NCBI GenBank assembly: GCA_964608915.1
Contig: CAZSQA010000031.1
Coordinates: 1 to 64,000, forward strand
Direction: 5' to 3'
Source of the DNA: QWQI01 sp964608915
Lineage (GTDB): Bacteria; Planctomycetota; Planctomycetia; Isosphaerales; Isosphaeraceae
Length of the DNA: 64,000 nucleotides
Shown: positions 52,258-61,835 of the stretch, piece after piece
How positions within the stretch are numbered: the first letter of the stretch is position 1
Layout of the letters: the number at the start of each line of letters is the position of its first letter
Position numbers and translations under genes: made by a program
The notes under the pieces: generated by a model
Database searches by the model: none
The model's input: only the letters and a program-made list of their open reading frames with translations
Told to the model about the DNA's origin: nothing

Positions 52258-54510
52258 TCAGACCATACCCGACTTGCGCCTGAGGATCCATTCGGCCGAG
52301 ATCGTGGCGAGGAATGCCAGGAACATCGGCCAGTTATCCCAGAGCCGGAATTCTTCCTGGCTTTCGAATTCGCTGAACTGACGCAGGTCGATCGAGGTGA
52401 GTTCCTTGACGAGGCTTTCGGGCGTAAGCACTTTGCCGCCCGTCGTGGCGGCGATGGCGGCGAGAAGTGCCGGATCGGCCGTGGGCTGTTCGAGTTCCCG
52501 GTCTTCCTGCGAAACGAGGAACCGGGCCGTGGCTTCGCCGACAGGTTGACCGTTGACGATACCCTCTACGGTCAGCCTGTATTCTCCGGCCTCGCCACGA
52601 GCGACGAAATTGCCCCTGGCTTCGGAGCCCTGCACGAAAACCGATGCGGATTCGGCGGCTTTCGGAGTTTCGGGTAGATTCGGCGCACCGGCTGGCGCGA
52701 CGGGCTCGACACGTGTTCGGAACGACACGCCCGGGAGCGGCTCCCCTTTGGGGTTGCGTGCGGCGGCCGTAAATTCCAGGCGGCCGCCGCGCGGGATTCG
52801 CCTCTGATCGAGAACCAGAGTGATCGGGCTTTCGTCCTGATTTTCTTTGCGGGCGAGCCAGAGAATCGTCTGACGCCAGAATCTGCGATGAGCCAGCGCG
52901 TGATCCTGTGTCGCCCCTGGCATGACGCTGCCACGTGGCCAGACCCAGGTTTCGCCTGCGAACGCGAGTGTCCGCCCGCGGCCGAGATCCTGCGAAACCA
53001 GCAGAGGTTTCTTGTCCTCGGTTTCGAGCAGGATCGCCGCGTTCGGCTTGACCTGGCCGAAAATGTGGGCGCCAGGAATCGGCGGCAGGCCGCGCCAGAG
53101 CCTGTCCGATTCGGCCGCGTCGGCGGCGACGCGCGTGATGAAGCTTTCGGCCGCGGCATTGGTCGGCACGATTTTCAGGCCGCCTTCAGGCTCGTTTTGG
53201 GCCATACCCAACGGAACATCGACCGGTAGCACTCCGGCGACCGGGGTATTCGCCCATCCGCCACCGGAAAAACTCAACCGGCCCCCGAGCATGAGCAGCC
53301 CTGCGCCCCTCTGCACGTTCGTCGCGAGTTTCTGAATCTGCGTCGGCGTCAGGACCGAAACAGGGGCATCGAGAATGAAAACGTCGTATTTGGCGGGTTC
53401 CAGCAGGGCGTCGTCGAGGTCGCCATCGTTCAAGGATGCAGGCTTTCGCAGTACGACGAGATCGACCCGGATATCGGGCGAAGCGTCGAGTGCCCGGGCC
53501 AGAAACCGGTATTCCCAGGAAAATGCCGGTCCCTGAACATAAAGCACGTTCAGGCCGCCCTTGAGAACGGTCACATAGGTGCCCGTTTCGTTGTTCGTCG
53601 TGGTGACTTCACCATCCTGAGGCGAAATCCGCAGAGTCAGCTTGGTTTCGCCAGGCTTTTCGGGGGTGTAGGCAAGGTCGCGAAGCGCGAACGGCTTGCC
53701 GTTTTCGGGGGCGTCGAACTGGGTGCTCGCGACGGGCTGCGGCGAATCTTCCTCGAAAAGCTGGGCTGTCAGCTTGCGGCCCGCGAAGCCCTGGGAGGTG
53801 ACGGTCGCCCGAACCTGAAGCTGATTCTTCACAAAGACGGTCGGGCCGGCGATCATGTCCTTGACCGCAATATCACGAATGCCTTCGTCCGGCGTGGCCG
53901 ACCCGAAGGTCACCACATTTACCGGGATTCGCAGAGCCCTGAGATTGGCCGCGGCCGTCATCGGCGGCGGGCCGCCGTTCGAGGCTCCGTCGGAGAGAAC
54001 GTACATGGCCGCGACTCTCCCGCTGCCCAGCCGTGCGGGGCCATCGGCGAGAGCGGTACCGAGTGCGGTTTCCGGCCCTTCGGCTTTCGGCGGTTTCGCG
54101 GGATCGAAATCCGCGACGGCGGAATCGAAGCTTTGATACGTCGCTTCGAGCGGCGGTCCAATCCGCTTGATCTCTTCGTCGACCTTCCTGAGCGTTTCCG
54201 TAGCGATATCCCAGCGAGATCGGCCGGCGGCCTGATCCGAGAGGGTCATGCTGCGTGATTTGTCCACCTGAAACAGCAACATGGCCGGCCGTTCGCGTTT
54301 GACGGACATGACCAGGCTCGGCCGAAGGCCCGCGAAGAGCGTCATCGCCAGGGCCAGCATCCGCAAGGCGAAGCAGATGCGCGCGGTGACCGTGCGCGTC
54401 CCGCCGGCCCGGATTCGATCCCGATACGCCAGATAGCTCAGATAGATCACAAGAAACGCGGCGGGTGACCAGACCAGCCATCCGCCGATCGGATTGACGG
54501 AGAAATTCAT
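52258..54510 (-). CDS. VWA-domain membrane protein with glutamine-amidotransferase-like region
   Basis: 750 residues. Two N-terminal membrane helices (11-28 and about 45-62) and one near the C-terminus (MFLAFLATISAEWIL) anchor it. The VWA part has the metal-site motif DKSRS at 83-87. A later region (NVLYVQGPAFSWEYRFLARA to about 420, with FILDAPVSVLTPTQIQKL) resembles a class I glutamine-amidotransferase-like fold, though no catalytic triad was confirmed. It is the last gene of the moxR operon and is coupled to the preceding VWA gene by an ATGA overlap. Confidence 0.88.
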   Translation of the reverse strand: MNFSVNPIGGWLVWSPAAFLVIYLSYLAYRDRIRAGGTRTVTARICFALRMLALAMTLFAGLRPSLVMSVKRERPAMLLFQVDKSRSMTLSDQAAGRSRWDIATETLRKVDEEIKRIGPPLEATYQSFDSAVADFDPAKPPKAEGPETALGTALADGPARLGSGRVAAMYVLSDGASNGGPPPMTAAANLRALRIPVNVVTFGSATPDEGIRDIAVKDMIAGPTVFVKNQLQVRATVTSQGFAGRKLTAQLFEEDSPQPVASTQFDAPENGKPFALRDLAYTPEKPGETKLTLRISPQDGEVTTTNNETGTYVTVLKGGLNVLYVQGPAFSWEYRFLARALDASPDIRVDLVVLRKPASLNDGDLDDALLEPAKYDVFILDAPVSVLTPTQIQKLATNVQRGAGLLMLGGRLSFSGGGWANTPVAGVLPVDVPLGMAQNEPEGGLKIVPTNAAAESFITRVAADAAESDRLWRGLPPIPGAHIFGQVKPNAAILLETEDKKPLLVSQDLGRGRTLAFAGETWVWPRGSVMPGATQDHALAHRRFWRQTILWLARKENQDESPITLVLDQRRIPRGGRLEFTAAARNPKGEPLPGVSFRTRVEPVAPAGAPNLPETPKAAESASVFVQGSEARGNFVARGEAGEYRLTVEGIVNGQPVGEATARFLVSQEDRELEQPTADPALLAAIAATTGGKVLTPESLVKELTSIDLRQFSEFESQEEFRLWDNWPMFLAFLATISAEWILRRKSGMV

Positions 54511-56741
54511 GCGGCCACCTCACGCCTGGAAGGCTGGGGCGCGCCGCCGGAAAGGTTCGGGTCGTCCTTGTAAAACCGGTTCGCGAGGTAGTTCTCGAAG
54601 CTCAGTACGACGAGCAGCAGAAGCATGAGCCAGGGGTAGAATTCCACACCGACACGCGCCAGCCCGACAGCTTTTTCGAGCGATTCGGTGTCCTGTGCCA
54701 GTGAGTATTTGTCCTTACCGAAGACGGTGTCGAGCGACTCCCTGGCGATCGGCCGCAGTTGGCTTTCGGTGGCTGGCGGATTGACGGAAAATCCCGTCGA
54801 TTTCGCCACACCCGCCGCGCCGGTGAGCGCAACGCCCCAGTGACCGAGAAGATCGGGCTTCAGGATCGGCAGGCGGTTTTCGCTGGCTGCGAGGTCCCGT
54901 TTCTCGCCGGGGCGATCGCCGGGGCCTTTTACGAGAGCCGATCGGAAGCCTTTGTCCGGCTCCACGGGCAAAAGATAATCCTGGCCGGCTTCGACCATGG
55001 CTGTCTGGGAATCCGTATCGGCCAGGTAGGCACACATGCGATTGACGACCTGCACGAACGACCAGGAGCGGGGGAAGTCGTTCCAGGCGGCGGCGTCCGA
55101 GCTGGATGGCCGCCGTGCCAGTGGTGTGGTCCAGTAGAGGATGCGCCCGGCGACGTTGGCGTCGAAAACACGTTCCAGCAGTGCCGAGCGGCCATCGGAA
55201 ATTTGCAGCAATTCCCGCGTGCCCTGCCCTGAGCGGGTCGTCTGCCGATACCGAAAGACTGGCACCGTGGATAATTCGGTGCGAAGTTCCTCGGCATACT
55301 GCGCGAAGATCGGGTGATTCACGTCGGGGGCGGAGAAGTGCAGCGGCTGGCCCGCGGGGGCTTCGAACCGGCTGTCGGCGGTGGCGGGCAGAAGCGTCAT
55401 CGCCGTGGCGCCGTTGTAGGAATCGTCGCGGGAGCGATCGCCCAGCGCGACGCAAATCCCCACGCCCGAACGCACCGCAAGATTCAGTTGCGTCCAGAGC
55501 GGTTCGGGAATCTGGGCCACGTTGTTGACCAGGATCGCGTGTGGCCGGTCGTCCGCCTTTCGAAGTCGATCGGCCAATTGACCGACACGCAGAATTTCGA
55601 CCCGGAACGGTCGGGAAACTCCGGGCAGAGCTACCCCGCCGGCCCCCCGGGCAGGGTCAAGAGCTTCGGCCAGGAACAGGGCGTCCTGCTCGATATCTGT
55701 GACGATGAGCACTTTCACAGGGGGCCGCACAACGAGTGAGAAATAGGCCGTGTTGTCGAACGGCATCGGGTCATCGTCACGAATGCGGATTTCGCCCTGG
55801 TGCAGGCCGTCGCGGCCAGGTTCCAGCGGCGGCGTGCGCATGACGATTTCGGCGTCCGAATCGGCCGAAAGCTCGACGGCCCGCTGATCACGCTTGCGGC
55901 CATCGAGCCAGAGCTCGAGAATTCGCGTAGTGGCGGGGCCGGAGTTCGAGACGATGAGCTTGATGTCCAGCGGTTCGCCGACGACGGCCGCCGATGCGTC
56001 GAATTCCAGATTCTTCAGGCCGGCGTTCACCGCCTCCGGCGGATTGAGCCGCAGGAGATAAAGCTGGACAGGAACTTCCTGCGACTTTTCCGGTTCGGCG
56101 AGGGTCGGTATCGAGACTGGCCGCTGCAGGTCCAGCGAAGTTTCGGCCAGATCGGTCATCACGTAAATTTCGCGCCGGGGGCGATCCGACGACATGACGC
56201 ACTTGTACGCCGCGTCGATGGCATCGTTGAGCGGCCGGTTCGCCGCCCGCAGTTCCAGGGCCTTGATACGCCCTTCGGCGGTGGAGGGTGACATGGCGGG
56301 CGTTTCGATCGGCTCGGCCGAATCGATCAGGAAGATCTGGCTGGTGATCGGCGTTTCGCGGACGACTTTCCGGGCCAGGTCTCTGGCTTCGCTCAGGCGG
56401 TCGCGGTTGCGGGCGTCGGTCCACTGCATGGAGAGCGATGTATCGACCACCAGGGCGATGGCCGTCGGCACGTTGGCTTCACCCAGCGGGGCCGTGGTGT
56501 TGCAGGCGGGGCGAGCCATGCAGAGGGCCATCAAGGCTACGACGGCCATGCGCGAGGCCAGCAGGGCCCATTGGCGGATGCGGAGCCGCCGTGTCGATTG
56601 CCGCTGCTTCTGCTTCAGCAGGCGCAGGGCGGGGAAGAAGATGTGTTTGGGCTTCTGGCGCATCACCATGTGGATGATCACGGGCACGGCCACGAAGGCC
56701 AGGCCCGCCAGCAATCCCAGATGCACCACCGAGAGATTCAT
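54507..56741 (-). CDS. BatA-type VWA-domain membrane protein
   Basis: 744 residues. The N-terminal region (LLAGLAFVAVPVIIHMVMRQ, then FFPALRLLKQ) is the BatA/aerotolerance N-terminal domain with a second helix at 58-76. The VWA domain has the MIDAS motif DTSLS at 100-104 and TDLAET-like text near 190. A C-terminal helix (WLMLLLLVVLSFENYL) follows. BatA-like proteins work with MoxR ATPases in envelope stress or maturation of metal-site proteins. The operon order here is moxR, DUF58, this gene, second VWA gene. Confidence 0.92.
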   Translation of the reverse strand: MNLSVVHLGLLAGLAFVAVPVIIHMVMRQKPKHIFFPALRLLKQKQRQSTRRLRIRQWALLASRMAVVALMALCMARPACNTTAPLGEANVPTAIALVVDTSLSMQWTDARNRDRLSEARDLARKVVRETPITSQIFLIDSAEPIETPAMSPSTAEGRIKALELRAANRPLNDAIDAAYKCVMSSDRPRREIYVMTDLAETSLDLQRPVSIPTLAEPEKSQEVPVQLYLLRLNPPEAVNAGLKNLEFDASAAVVGEPLDIKLIVSNSGPATTRILELWLDGRKRDQRAVELSADSDAEIVMRTPPLEPGRDGLHQGEIRIRDDDPMPFDNTAYFSLVVRPPVKVLIVTDIEQDALFLAEALDPARGAGGVALPGVSRPFRVEILRVGQLADRLRKADDRPHAILVNNVAQIPEPLWTQLNLAVRSGVGICVALGDRSRDDSYNGATAMTLLPATADSRFEAPAGQPLHFSAPDVNHPIFAQYAEELRTELSTVPVFRYRQTTRSGQGTRELLQISDGRSALLERVFDANVAGRILYWTTPLARRPSSSDAAAWNDFPRSWSFVQVVNRMCAYLADTDSQTAMVEAGQDYLLPVEPDKGFRSALVKGPGDRPGEKRDLAASENRLPILKPDLLGHWGVALTGAAGVAKSTGFSVNPPATESQLRPIARESLDTVFGKDKYSLAQDTESLEKAVGLARVGVEFYPWLMLLLLVVLSFENYLANRFYKDDPNLSGGAPQPSRREVAA

Positions 56742-56768
56742 CGTGATTCGCCCTGTGACGCGGCCCGG

Positions 56769-57668
56769 TCAGCCTTTACGCTGCCGGCTCAGAAGATAGC
56801 CCATCAATGCCTTGTCGAACGGCATTCCCGTGTGAAGAGGAACGTAGTCGACCCTGGCCCGGAAGAGGTCGCGCTTGTACTGGTCCCGAAACGTGTTCAC
56901 CGATTCCAGATAATCCGCGCGGGCCGCGAGCGCGTCGACGGTCAGGATTTCGCCGGTTTCGGGGTCTTCCAGCTCGACGATGCCCTGAAAGGGAAAATCG
57001 GCTTCGGCTTCGTCCAGAATATGGAATACGATGACTTCGTGCCCGGAGTGCCGCAGCCGGTGTATGGCCTTCAGGATCGGATCGGCGTCGGCGAGCAGGT
57101 CCGTGAACAGCATCACGAGGCTGCGATGCCGGATCATCCGCGAAATCTGGCGGATGGACGCCGGGATGTCCGTCAAACCCGTCGGTTGCAGCCGTGCCAG
57201 AACCGACAGAATGTTGGCCAGGTGCGTCCGCCGGCTCTTGGGCGGCAGGCTTTCGCGCACTTTTTCGTCGAACGCGATCAGGCCGACCGGATCCTGCTGC
57301 TGTACCATCAGATAGCCCAGTGCGGCGGCAAGGCTGATGGCATATTCGAACTTCGTCAATTCCTGCCGGTAGGTGTAACCCATGGACGCTGACAGGTCCA
57401 TGAGCAGATAGCCGGTCAGGTTCGTCTCGGCCTGAAACCGTTTGACGTAGAACCGGTCGGTCTTGGCGAAAACGCTCCAGTCGATGTCCGAAATGTTGTC
57501 GCCAGGCGTGTATTTCCGGTGTTCGCTGAACTCTACGGAAAACCCGTGGAACGGGCTGGCGTGCAGGCCTGACAGGAACCCCTCGACGATGAACTTGGCA
57601 CGAAGGTCCAGCCGCGACACGTTGCGGATGACTTCGGGCTTCAAGAACTTTTCGGCGGGGTTGGCCAC
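56769..57668 (-). CDS. DUF58 family protein
   Basis: 299 residues, starting at GTG 57668. GLHASPFHGFSVEFSEHRKY, PGDNISDIDWSVFAKTDR and LTGYLLMDLSASMGY are the DUF58 hallmarks; the last contains a DxSxS metal-site motif of a VWA-like fold. It links the MoxR ATPase to the membrane VWA proteins in the same operon. No membrane helix is evident, unlike many DUF58 proteins. Confidence 0.94.
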   Translation of the reverse strand: MANPAEKFLKPEVIRNVSRLDLRAKFIVEGFLSGLHASPFHGFSVEFSEHRKYTPGDNISDIDWSVFAKTDRFYVKRFQAETNLTGYLLMDLSASMGYTYRQELTKFEYAISLAAALGYLMVQQQDPVGLIAFDEKVRESLPPKSRRTHLANILSVLARLQPTGLTDIPASIRQISRMIRHRSLVMLFTDLLADADPILKAIHRLRHSGHEVIVFHILDEAEADFPFQGIVELEDPETGEILTVDALAARADYLESVNTFRDQYKRDLFRARVDYVPLHTGMPFDKALMGYLLSRQRKG

Positions 57669-57746
57669 GTCTTCGGTCGTGCCTTTTCTTATCCGGTTCG
57701 ATCGGTCTGGCCTTCGTGCGAATTCAGGCGAATTCGCAGACTCGAC

Positions 57747-58775
57747 TCAGCTCTTGCGGTTTTCGTACTTCGGCACTTCCGGCTCGGGAACTTCGCGGAG
57801 CAGGCGGGCGACGATCGAATCAGTCGTCTGACCTTCGGCCTGAGCCTGGAAGTTCGTCATCACCCGGTGCCGCAGCACAGGAGCGGCGACTTTGCGGACA
57901 TCGTCCAGCGAAACGCTGTAACGGCCGTCCATCGCGGCCATCGCCTTGGCGCCCAGAATCAGGTTCTGGCCCGCTCGCGGGCCAGCGCCATTGTCGACCA
58001 TTTCCTGAATGAACGCCGGCGCGGAAGGGTCGGTCGGGCGTGTCGCCCGCACCAGCCGGGCCACGTATTTCACGGCATAGTCCGACACCGGTACGCTCGT
58101 GACGAGCTTCTGAAGATTGACGATCGCCCGGCCGGAGAGCACTTTCGTCAGTTCGTGCGATTCGCCGCGAGTGGTCGTCGTCAGGATCCGTTCTTCCTCT
58201 TCGAGCGAGGGATAACCCACGCGAATGTCGAACATGAACCGGTCGAGCTGGGCTTCCGGCAGCGGATAAGTGCCTTCCTGCTCGATCGGGTTCTGCGTGG
58301 CGATCACGAAGAACGGTTCCGGCAGCTTCATCGTCTCCTGACCGACCGTCACTTCCCGCTCCTGCATCGCCTGCAGCAGAGCCGCCTGGGTTTTCGGCGG
58401 CGTCCGGTTGATTTCGTCGGCCAGAATGATGTTCGAGAACAGCGGCCCCTGGATGAACCGGAACGCCCGCCGGCCGGATTCGGGCTCTTCCAGCACGTTC
58501 GTGCCGGTGATGTCCGAAGGCATCAGGTCAGGCGTGAACTGGATCCGCTTGAAGCCGACGTCGAGAATCCGGGCCAGCGAGCTGACCAGCAACGTCTTCG
58601 CCAGGCCGGGAACGCCGACGAGCAGCACGTGGCCTCGGGTGAAGATCGATGCCAGGATCAGTTCGATCACGTCGCTCTGCCCGACGACGACCTTGGAGAG
58701 TTCACCCACCATGACGTCACGCGACCGTTTGAATTCTTCGAGCAGCTGGCTGATGCGGTCGCCTTGCGTGGACAT
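57747..58775 (-). CDS. MoxR-family AAA+ ATPase
   Basis: 342 residues. Walker A GVPGLAKT is at 54-61, Walker B IILADE at 116-121, and PDLMPSDITGTNV and GPLFSNIILADEINRTPPKT are MoxR signatures. MoxR proteins act as chaperone-like ATPases with VWA partners, which follow here in the same operon. ATG 58775, with GAGG 12 bases upstream, is preferred over an in-frame TTG at 58793. Confidence 0.96.
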   Translation of the reverse strand: MSTQGDRISQLLEEFKRSRDVMVGELSKVVVGQSDVIELILASIFTRGHVLLVGVPGLAKTLLVSSLARILDVGFKRIQFTPDLMPSDITGTNVLEEPESGRRAFRFIQGPLFSNIILADEINRTPPKTQAALLQAMQEREVTVGQETMKLPEPFFVIATQNPIEQEGTYPLPEAQLDRFMFDIRVGYPSLEEEERILTTTTRGESHELTKVLSGRAIVNLQKLVTSVPVSDYAVKYVARLVRATRPTDPSAPAFIQEMVDNGAGPRAGQNLILGAKAMAAMDGRYSVSLDDVRKVAAPVLRHRVMTNFQAQAEGQTTDSIVARLLREVPEPEVPKYENRKS

Positions 58776-59031
58776 GGTTCGATCGGTCCTCAAGCGGGCG
58801 ATGTGGCTTTGCGTTACGGGCGAAGGGGGAATGAGCGGAAGTCACCACGCATTCGGAGCCATGAGCATATCCACCGTACTTCGGGTTTACAAGATTACGG
58901 ATGTCACGAAAGGTACGTCAGGCTGGATGCATGCCGCCCCTCAGGGAAAACCACGTGCGAACTGGTAGTGAATTGTCCTAAACTGTCGACTGACCGAATT
59001 CGTTTCTTCCGCCCGAACCGTCGAGACCGCC

Positions 59032-59778
59032 ATGACCGCCGACGAAATCACGACCCCGTCGAACGATAATTTGCCCGAGGCGTCGAACTCGCATGCCGCT
59101 TCCGGCGTCCCCGCCTGGGCTTACGTTTTGCCGTTCGCCGTTTTCCTGATAGGTACGAAACTGGAAGGACAGGCGGAAAACGCCGACGGGACGATGATCG
59201 GGGAACGCTACGCCGCTATTTACTGCGTCAAAATCCTCGCCGTTCTCGCGGCCATGTTCGTTTCCCGCAAGGCCTGGCGCGACCTTAAACCACTGCCCGG
59301 CCTGGGCACCGCCCTGCTTGCCGTGGTCATCGGGGCGTTCGTCACCGTTTTTTGGATCGGCCTGGATGGCCTGTATCCCCCTCTTCCCGAATCGCTCGGC
59401 AAGCGTTCGGCTTTCGACCCGACGCAACTGGAACCCGCGACGAAGTGGTTGTTCCTCGTCTTTCGCGCTCTCGGGCTGGTCGCCATCGTGCCGGTCATCG
59501 AAGAACTCTTCATGCGCGACTTCATCCTTCGCTACGTGACCGATCCGGACTGGCAGAAGATCGCCCCCTGGGCCTTCAACTCGACGGCCGCCATCGTTTC
59601 GCTCGGCCTGTTCGTCGCCGGGCACCCGGAATGGTTCCCGGCACTGCTCTGCGGCGTGCTCTGGCTGTGGCTGCTGCGCAAGTCGAAAAGCGTTTCGGCA
59701 CTGGTCATCAGCCACGCTGTGGCGAATCTCGGCCTGGGGATTTATTCGGTCGTAACAGGCGACTGGCGGTTCCTGTGA
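59032..59778 (+). CDS. CPBP-family intramembrane protease (exosortase-associated type)
   Basis: 248 residues with about six membrane helices. The active-site motifs of CPBP/Abi proteases are present: EELFMRDF (E157, E158, R162), a histidine in AGHPEWFPALL (H198) and HAVANLGLG (H228, N232). The form of the first motif and the flanking text match the CAAX-protease-related proteins often found with exosortase systems. A PEP-CTERM protein lies 2.8 kb downstream, but no exosortase gene is in the window. It may process or regulate sorted surface proteins. Confidence 0.9.
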   Translation: MTADEITTPSNDNLPEASNSHAASGVPAWAYVLPFAVFLIGTKLEGQAENADGTMIGERYAAIYCVKILAVLAAMFVSRKAWRDLKPLPGLGTALLAVVIGAFVTVFWIGLDGLYPPLPESLGKRSAFDPTQLEPATKWLFLVFRALGLVAIVPVIEELFMRDFILRYVTDPDWQKIAPWAFNSTAAIVSLGLFVAGHPEWFPALLCGVLWLWLLRKSKSVSALVISHAVANLGLGIYSVVTGDWRFL

Positions 59779-59847
59779 TCGACTTCGTCCCGCGAGTGCG
59801 GAAATCCACGGGCAGGTGAGATTCTCTCGAAGTCATGAGGTTCGAGA

Positions 59848-60600
59848 ATGACGGAAAATTCCGCGACCGAAGCCATGTTGAGAGCCTTCGAAGGACATGA
59901 CGTCTCCGCATTGCGTGCCGCCCTGGATGCCGGCGCTAACGCGGTAACGCCGATTCGTGGCAAAACGCCCGTCCAGTGGCTTCTGGGCGAATACACGCGG
60001 TCGGATCGCCTGAAAGAATGTCTCTACCTGCTTGGCTGCCATGGCGCGAAATTGCCTGATCCCGTCCTTTTCCCGGTGCTGACAGACGACAAACCCGCCC
60101 TGCTCCGCATGATTTCGGTGCGTCCTTCGATCATCGAGCACCGGACGAGCCTCGAATCGGCATTCGTCTCGCTTACGGGTGTCACCCTGCTGCACGTCGC
60201 GGCGGAGTTCGGTTGCCGCGAGGCTGTCGAGGCACTGATCGAAGCGGGAGTGGACGTCAACGCCCAGGCGCAATTCGACCACCAGGGCTGCAACGGCCAC
60301 ACGCCGATCTTCCACACCGTGAATTCCAATGCCAACCGCAGCGAACCGGTCATGCGGATGCTACTGAAAGCAGGTGCCCGTGTCGATGTGCATGTGGATG
60401 CTCTCTACTGGGGCGAAGGTTACGAATGGGAGACGGTCTTTTTCGACGTCACGCCGGTGTCGTTCGCTCAAATGGGCCTGCTGCCGCAGGTGCACCGGCG
60501 GGAGGCGGACATTTACGCCAATATCGCCCTGTTGCGGCAAGCCGCCGGCAAGTCCGCCCTCAATCTCCGAAACGTACCCAACACGTATCTGAAGCCTTGA
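59848..60600 (+). CDS. Ankyrin-repeat protein
   Basis: 250 residues. Ankyrin units are visible at the start (AMLRAFEGHDVSALRAALDAG) and in the middle (GVTLLHVAAEFGCREAVEAL, then IEAGVDVNAQAQFDHQGCNG), with TPIFHTVNSN and LLKAGARVDVHVD completing further repeats. There is no signal peptide, so it is probably a cytoplasmic binding protein. GAGG lies upstream of the start. Confidence 0.9.
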   Translation: MTENSATEAMLRAFEGHDVSALRAALDAGANAVTPIRGKTPVQWLLGEYTRSDRLKECLYLLGCHGAKLPDPVLFPVLTDDKPALLRMISVRPSIIEHRTSLESAFVSLTGVTLLHVAAEFGCREAVEALIEAGVDVNAQAQFDHQGCNGHTPIFHTVNSNANRSEPVMRMLLKAGARVDVHVDALYWGEGYEWETVFFDVTPVSFAQMGLLPQVHRREADIYANIALLRQAAGKSALNLRNVPNTYLKP

Positions 60601-60640
60601 AGCGATCGAGCCCGGAATGATCCGGAAGGAGACACGATCG

Positions 60641-61036
60641 ATGAAGTCCGGATCGGTGGAACCTGATACGATCGATGCGTACATTGCGGCGGCGGATCCC
60701 GCCGTGCGTGATCGACTGGAAGCGATGCGGGCGACGATCCGGGCGGCCGCGCCGGAGGCCGTCGAGGCGATCAAGTATCGCCTGCCGACTTTCGTGCTCG
60801 GAAAGAATCTGGTGCACTTCGGCGCGTTCCGGAACCATGTCGGATTCTATCCCACCAGTTCCGGAATCGAGCGTTTCGCTGAGGATATGACCGATTACGC
60901 CACGTCGCGCGGGGCGGTCCAGTTTCCGCACGATCGGCCGCTGCCGCTGGATCTCGTGCGCCGGATCGTCGAATATCGTGTGAGCGAAGTCGTTTCGAAA
61001 TCACTCGCGAAGCCCCGCCGCCGGCCGAAGGCATGA
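60641..61036 (+). CDS. DUF1801 (YdhG-like) family protein
   Basis: 131 residues. GGAAGGAG 9 bases upstream fixes ATG 60641. TIDAYIAAADPAVRDRLEAM, EAIKYRLPTFVLGKNLVHFG and HVGFYPTSSGIERF are typical of this small family, which has an iron-chaperone-like (frataxin-like) fold in some members. Its role is not established. It follows the ankyrin gene by 40 bases. Confidence 0.92.
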   Translation: MKSGSVEPDTIDAYIAAADPAVRDRLEAMRATIRAAAPEAVEAIKYRLPTFVLGKNLVHFGAFRNHVGFYPTSSGIERFAEDMTDYATSRGAVQFPHDRPLPLDLVRRIVEYRVSEVVSKSLAKPRRRPKA

Positions 61037-61046
61037 CGCGCCCGAC

Positions 61047-61499
61047 TCATTTGTCCTGCTTGATCCGCTTCGGTTTCCAGGGCGTTTCGAAGGTCTGATC
61101 GTTCACGGATATTTTCACCTTGCCGTCAATGTCGTCTCCTTTGATTGTGCCGGCGAATTCGACCTTCCATTCGGTCCCTTCCGCTGTGCCACGGGCGACG
61201 AAGCTGATTTTGTCGCCTTCGAATTTGATTTCTTCGAGTTTCGAAATTTCCTTGCCGTCGCGGGTCAATTTGCCCGTGTAACCGTCCGGCTCCGATTTCT
61301 TCAGTTCATACCGATCGACCATCGGCATGCCCATGAATTCGTATTTTTGCTCCCAAAGTCCCAGCACCGTTTCGGCGGTCGGCACGGCTGCGATTTCGAT
61401 CGGAGCCGCCAAGCAAAAGGATGTCGGCGTCGTCGCGCACAAGAGCGTCGCGGTCATCAGTGCCTGATGGAAGCGGCGGAACAGGTCCATGCGAGTCAT
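61047..61499 (-). CDS. Secreted small beta-rich protein (paralog 1)
   Basis: 150 residues with a signal peptide (core ALMTATLLCATTPTSFCLAA). The mature domain starts at VLGLWEQKYEF and ends PWKPKRIKQDK. It aligns over its whole mature length with the product of 61836-62330: shared phrases include VDRYE-K, GKEI-KL, EGDK-SF, GD-IDG-KI-VNDQ and PW-PKR-KQ-K. GGGAGA lies 10 bases before ATG 61499. Function is unknown; the pattern suggests a lipocalin-like barrel. Confidence 0.85.
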   Translation of the reverse strand: MTRMDLFRRFHQALMTATLLCATTPTSFCLAAPIEIAAVPTAETVLGLWEQKYEFMGMPMVDRYELKKSEPDGYTGKLTRDGKEISKLEEIKFEGDKISFVARGTAEGTEWKVEFAGTIKGDDIDGKVKISVNDQTFETPWKPKRIKQDK

Positions 61500-61835
61500 C
61501 GCGAGATTCTCCCGGATTCGAGAATGAGCGGAATCGGTGGGGTGGAAGCCTCAAGTCCCATGCGAAACGATCGTTCGCACACGACCTGGCGGAATCCGCC
61601 AGGTGTCGGTTTTCATGGACAGGAAGTCCATACCCGGATTCGCCGCACCAGTAGTTTTATTTTCCAGGATTCGAAAATAAGGCCGAATTCGTGCCCAAAT
61701 TAGCGGGCTCCCGAAGTGGATTCGGCCAAGGTCTGCCCGGACCGGCACCGATTCGATCCATCCATCCATCCATCCGAATCGATTTCGGTAAAGGGAGACT
61801 CAGGGGATGCCCGACCCGGTCGTGGATGCATCCGA
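61500..61835. other. Intergenic region with small repeats
   Basis: No gene supported. It holds a 10-bp inverted repeat around 61584-61604 (ACCTGGCGGA / TCCGCCAGGT, one central base), an AT-rich 8-bp hairpin at 61657-61680 (TTATTTTC / GAAAATAA) and a tandem repeat ATCC x5 at 61756-61775. The hairpins lie downstream of paralog 2 and could end its transcript; the region must also hold the promoter of paralog 1. Confidence 0.55.
61756..61775. repeat. Tetranucleotide repeat (ATCC) x5
   Basis: Five perfect copies between the two paralogous genes. Short tandem repeats of this kind can change copy number; here it is not inside a gene. Confidence 0.8.

Noticed and set aside
61657..61680. AT-rich hairpin as a small RNA or terminator
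   Set aside because: The stem is weak and no T-run follows in a useful position; kept only as part of the intergenic description.
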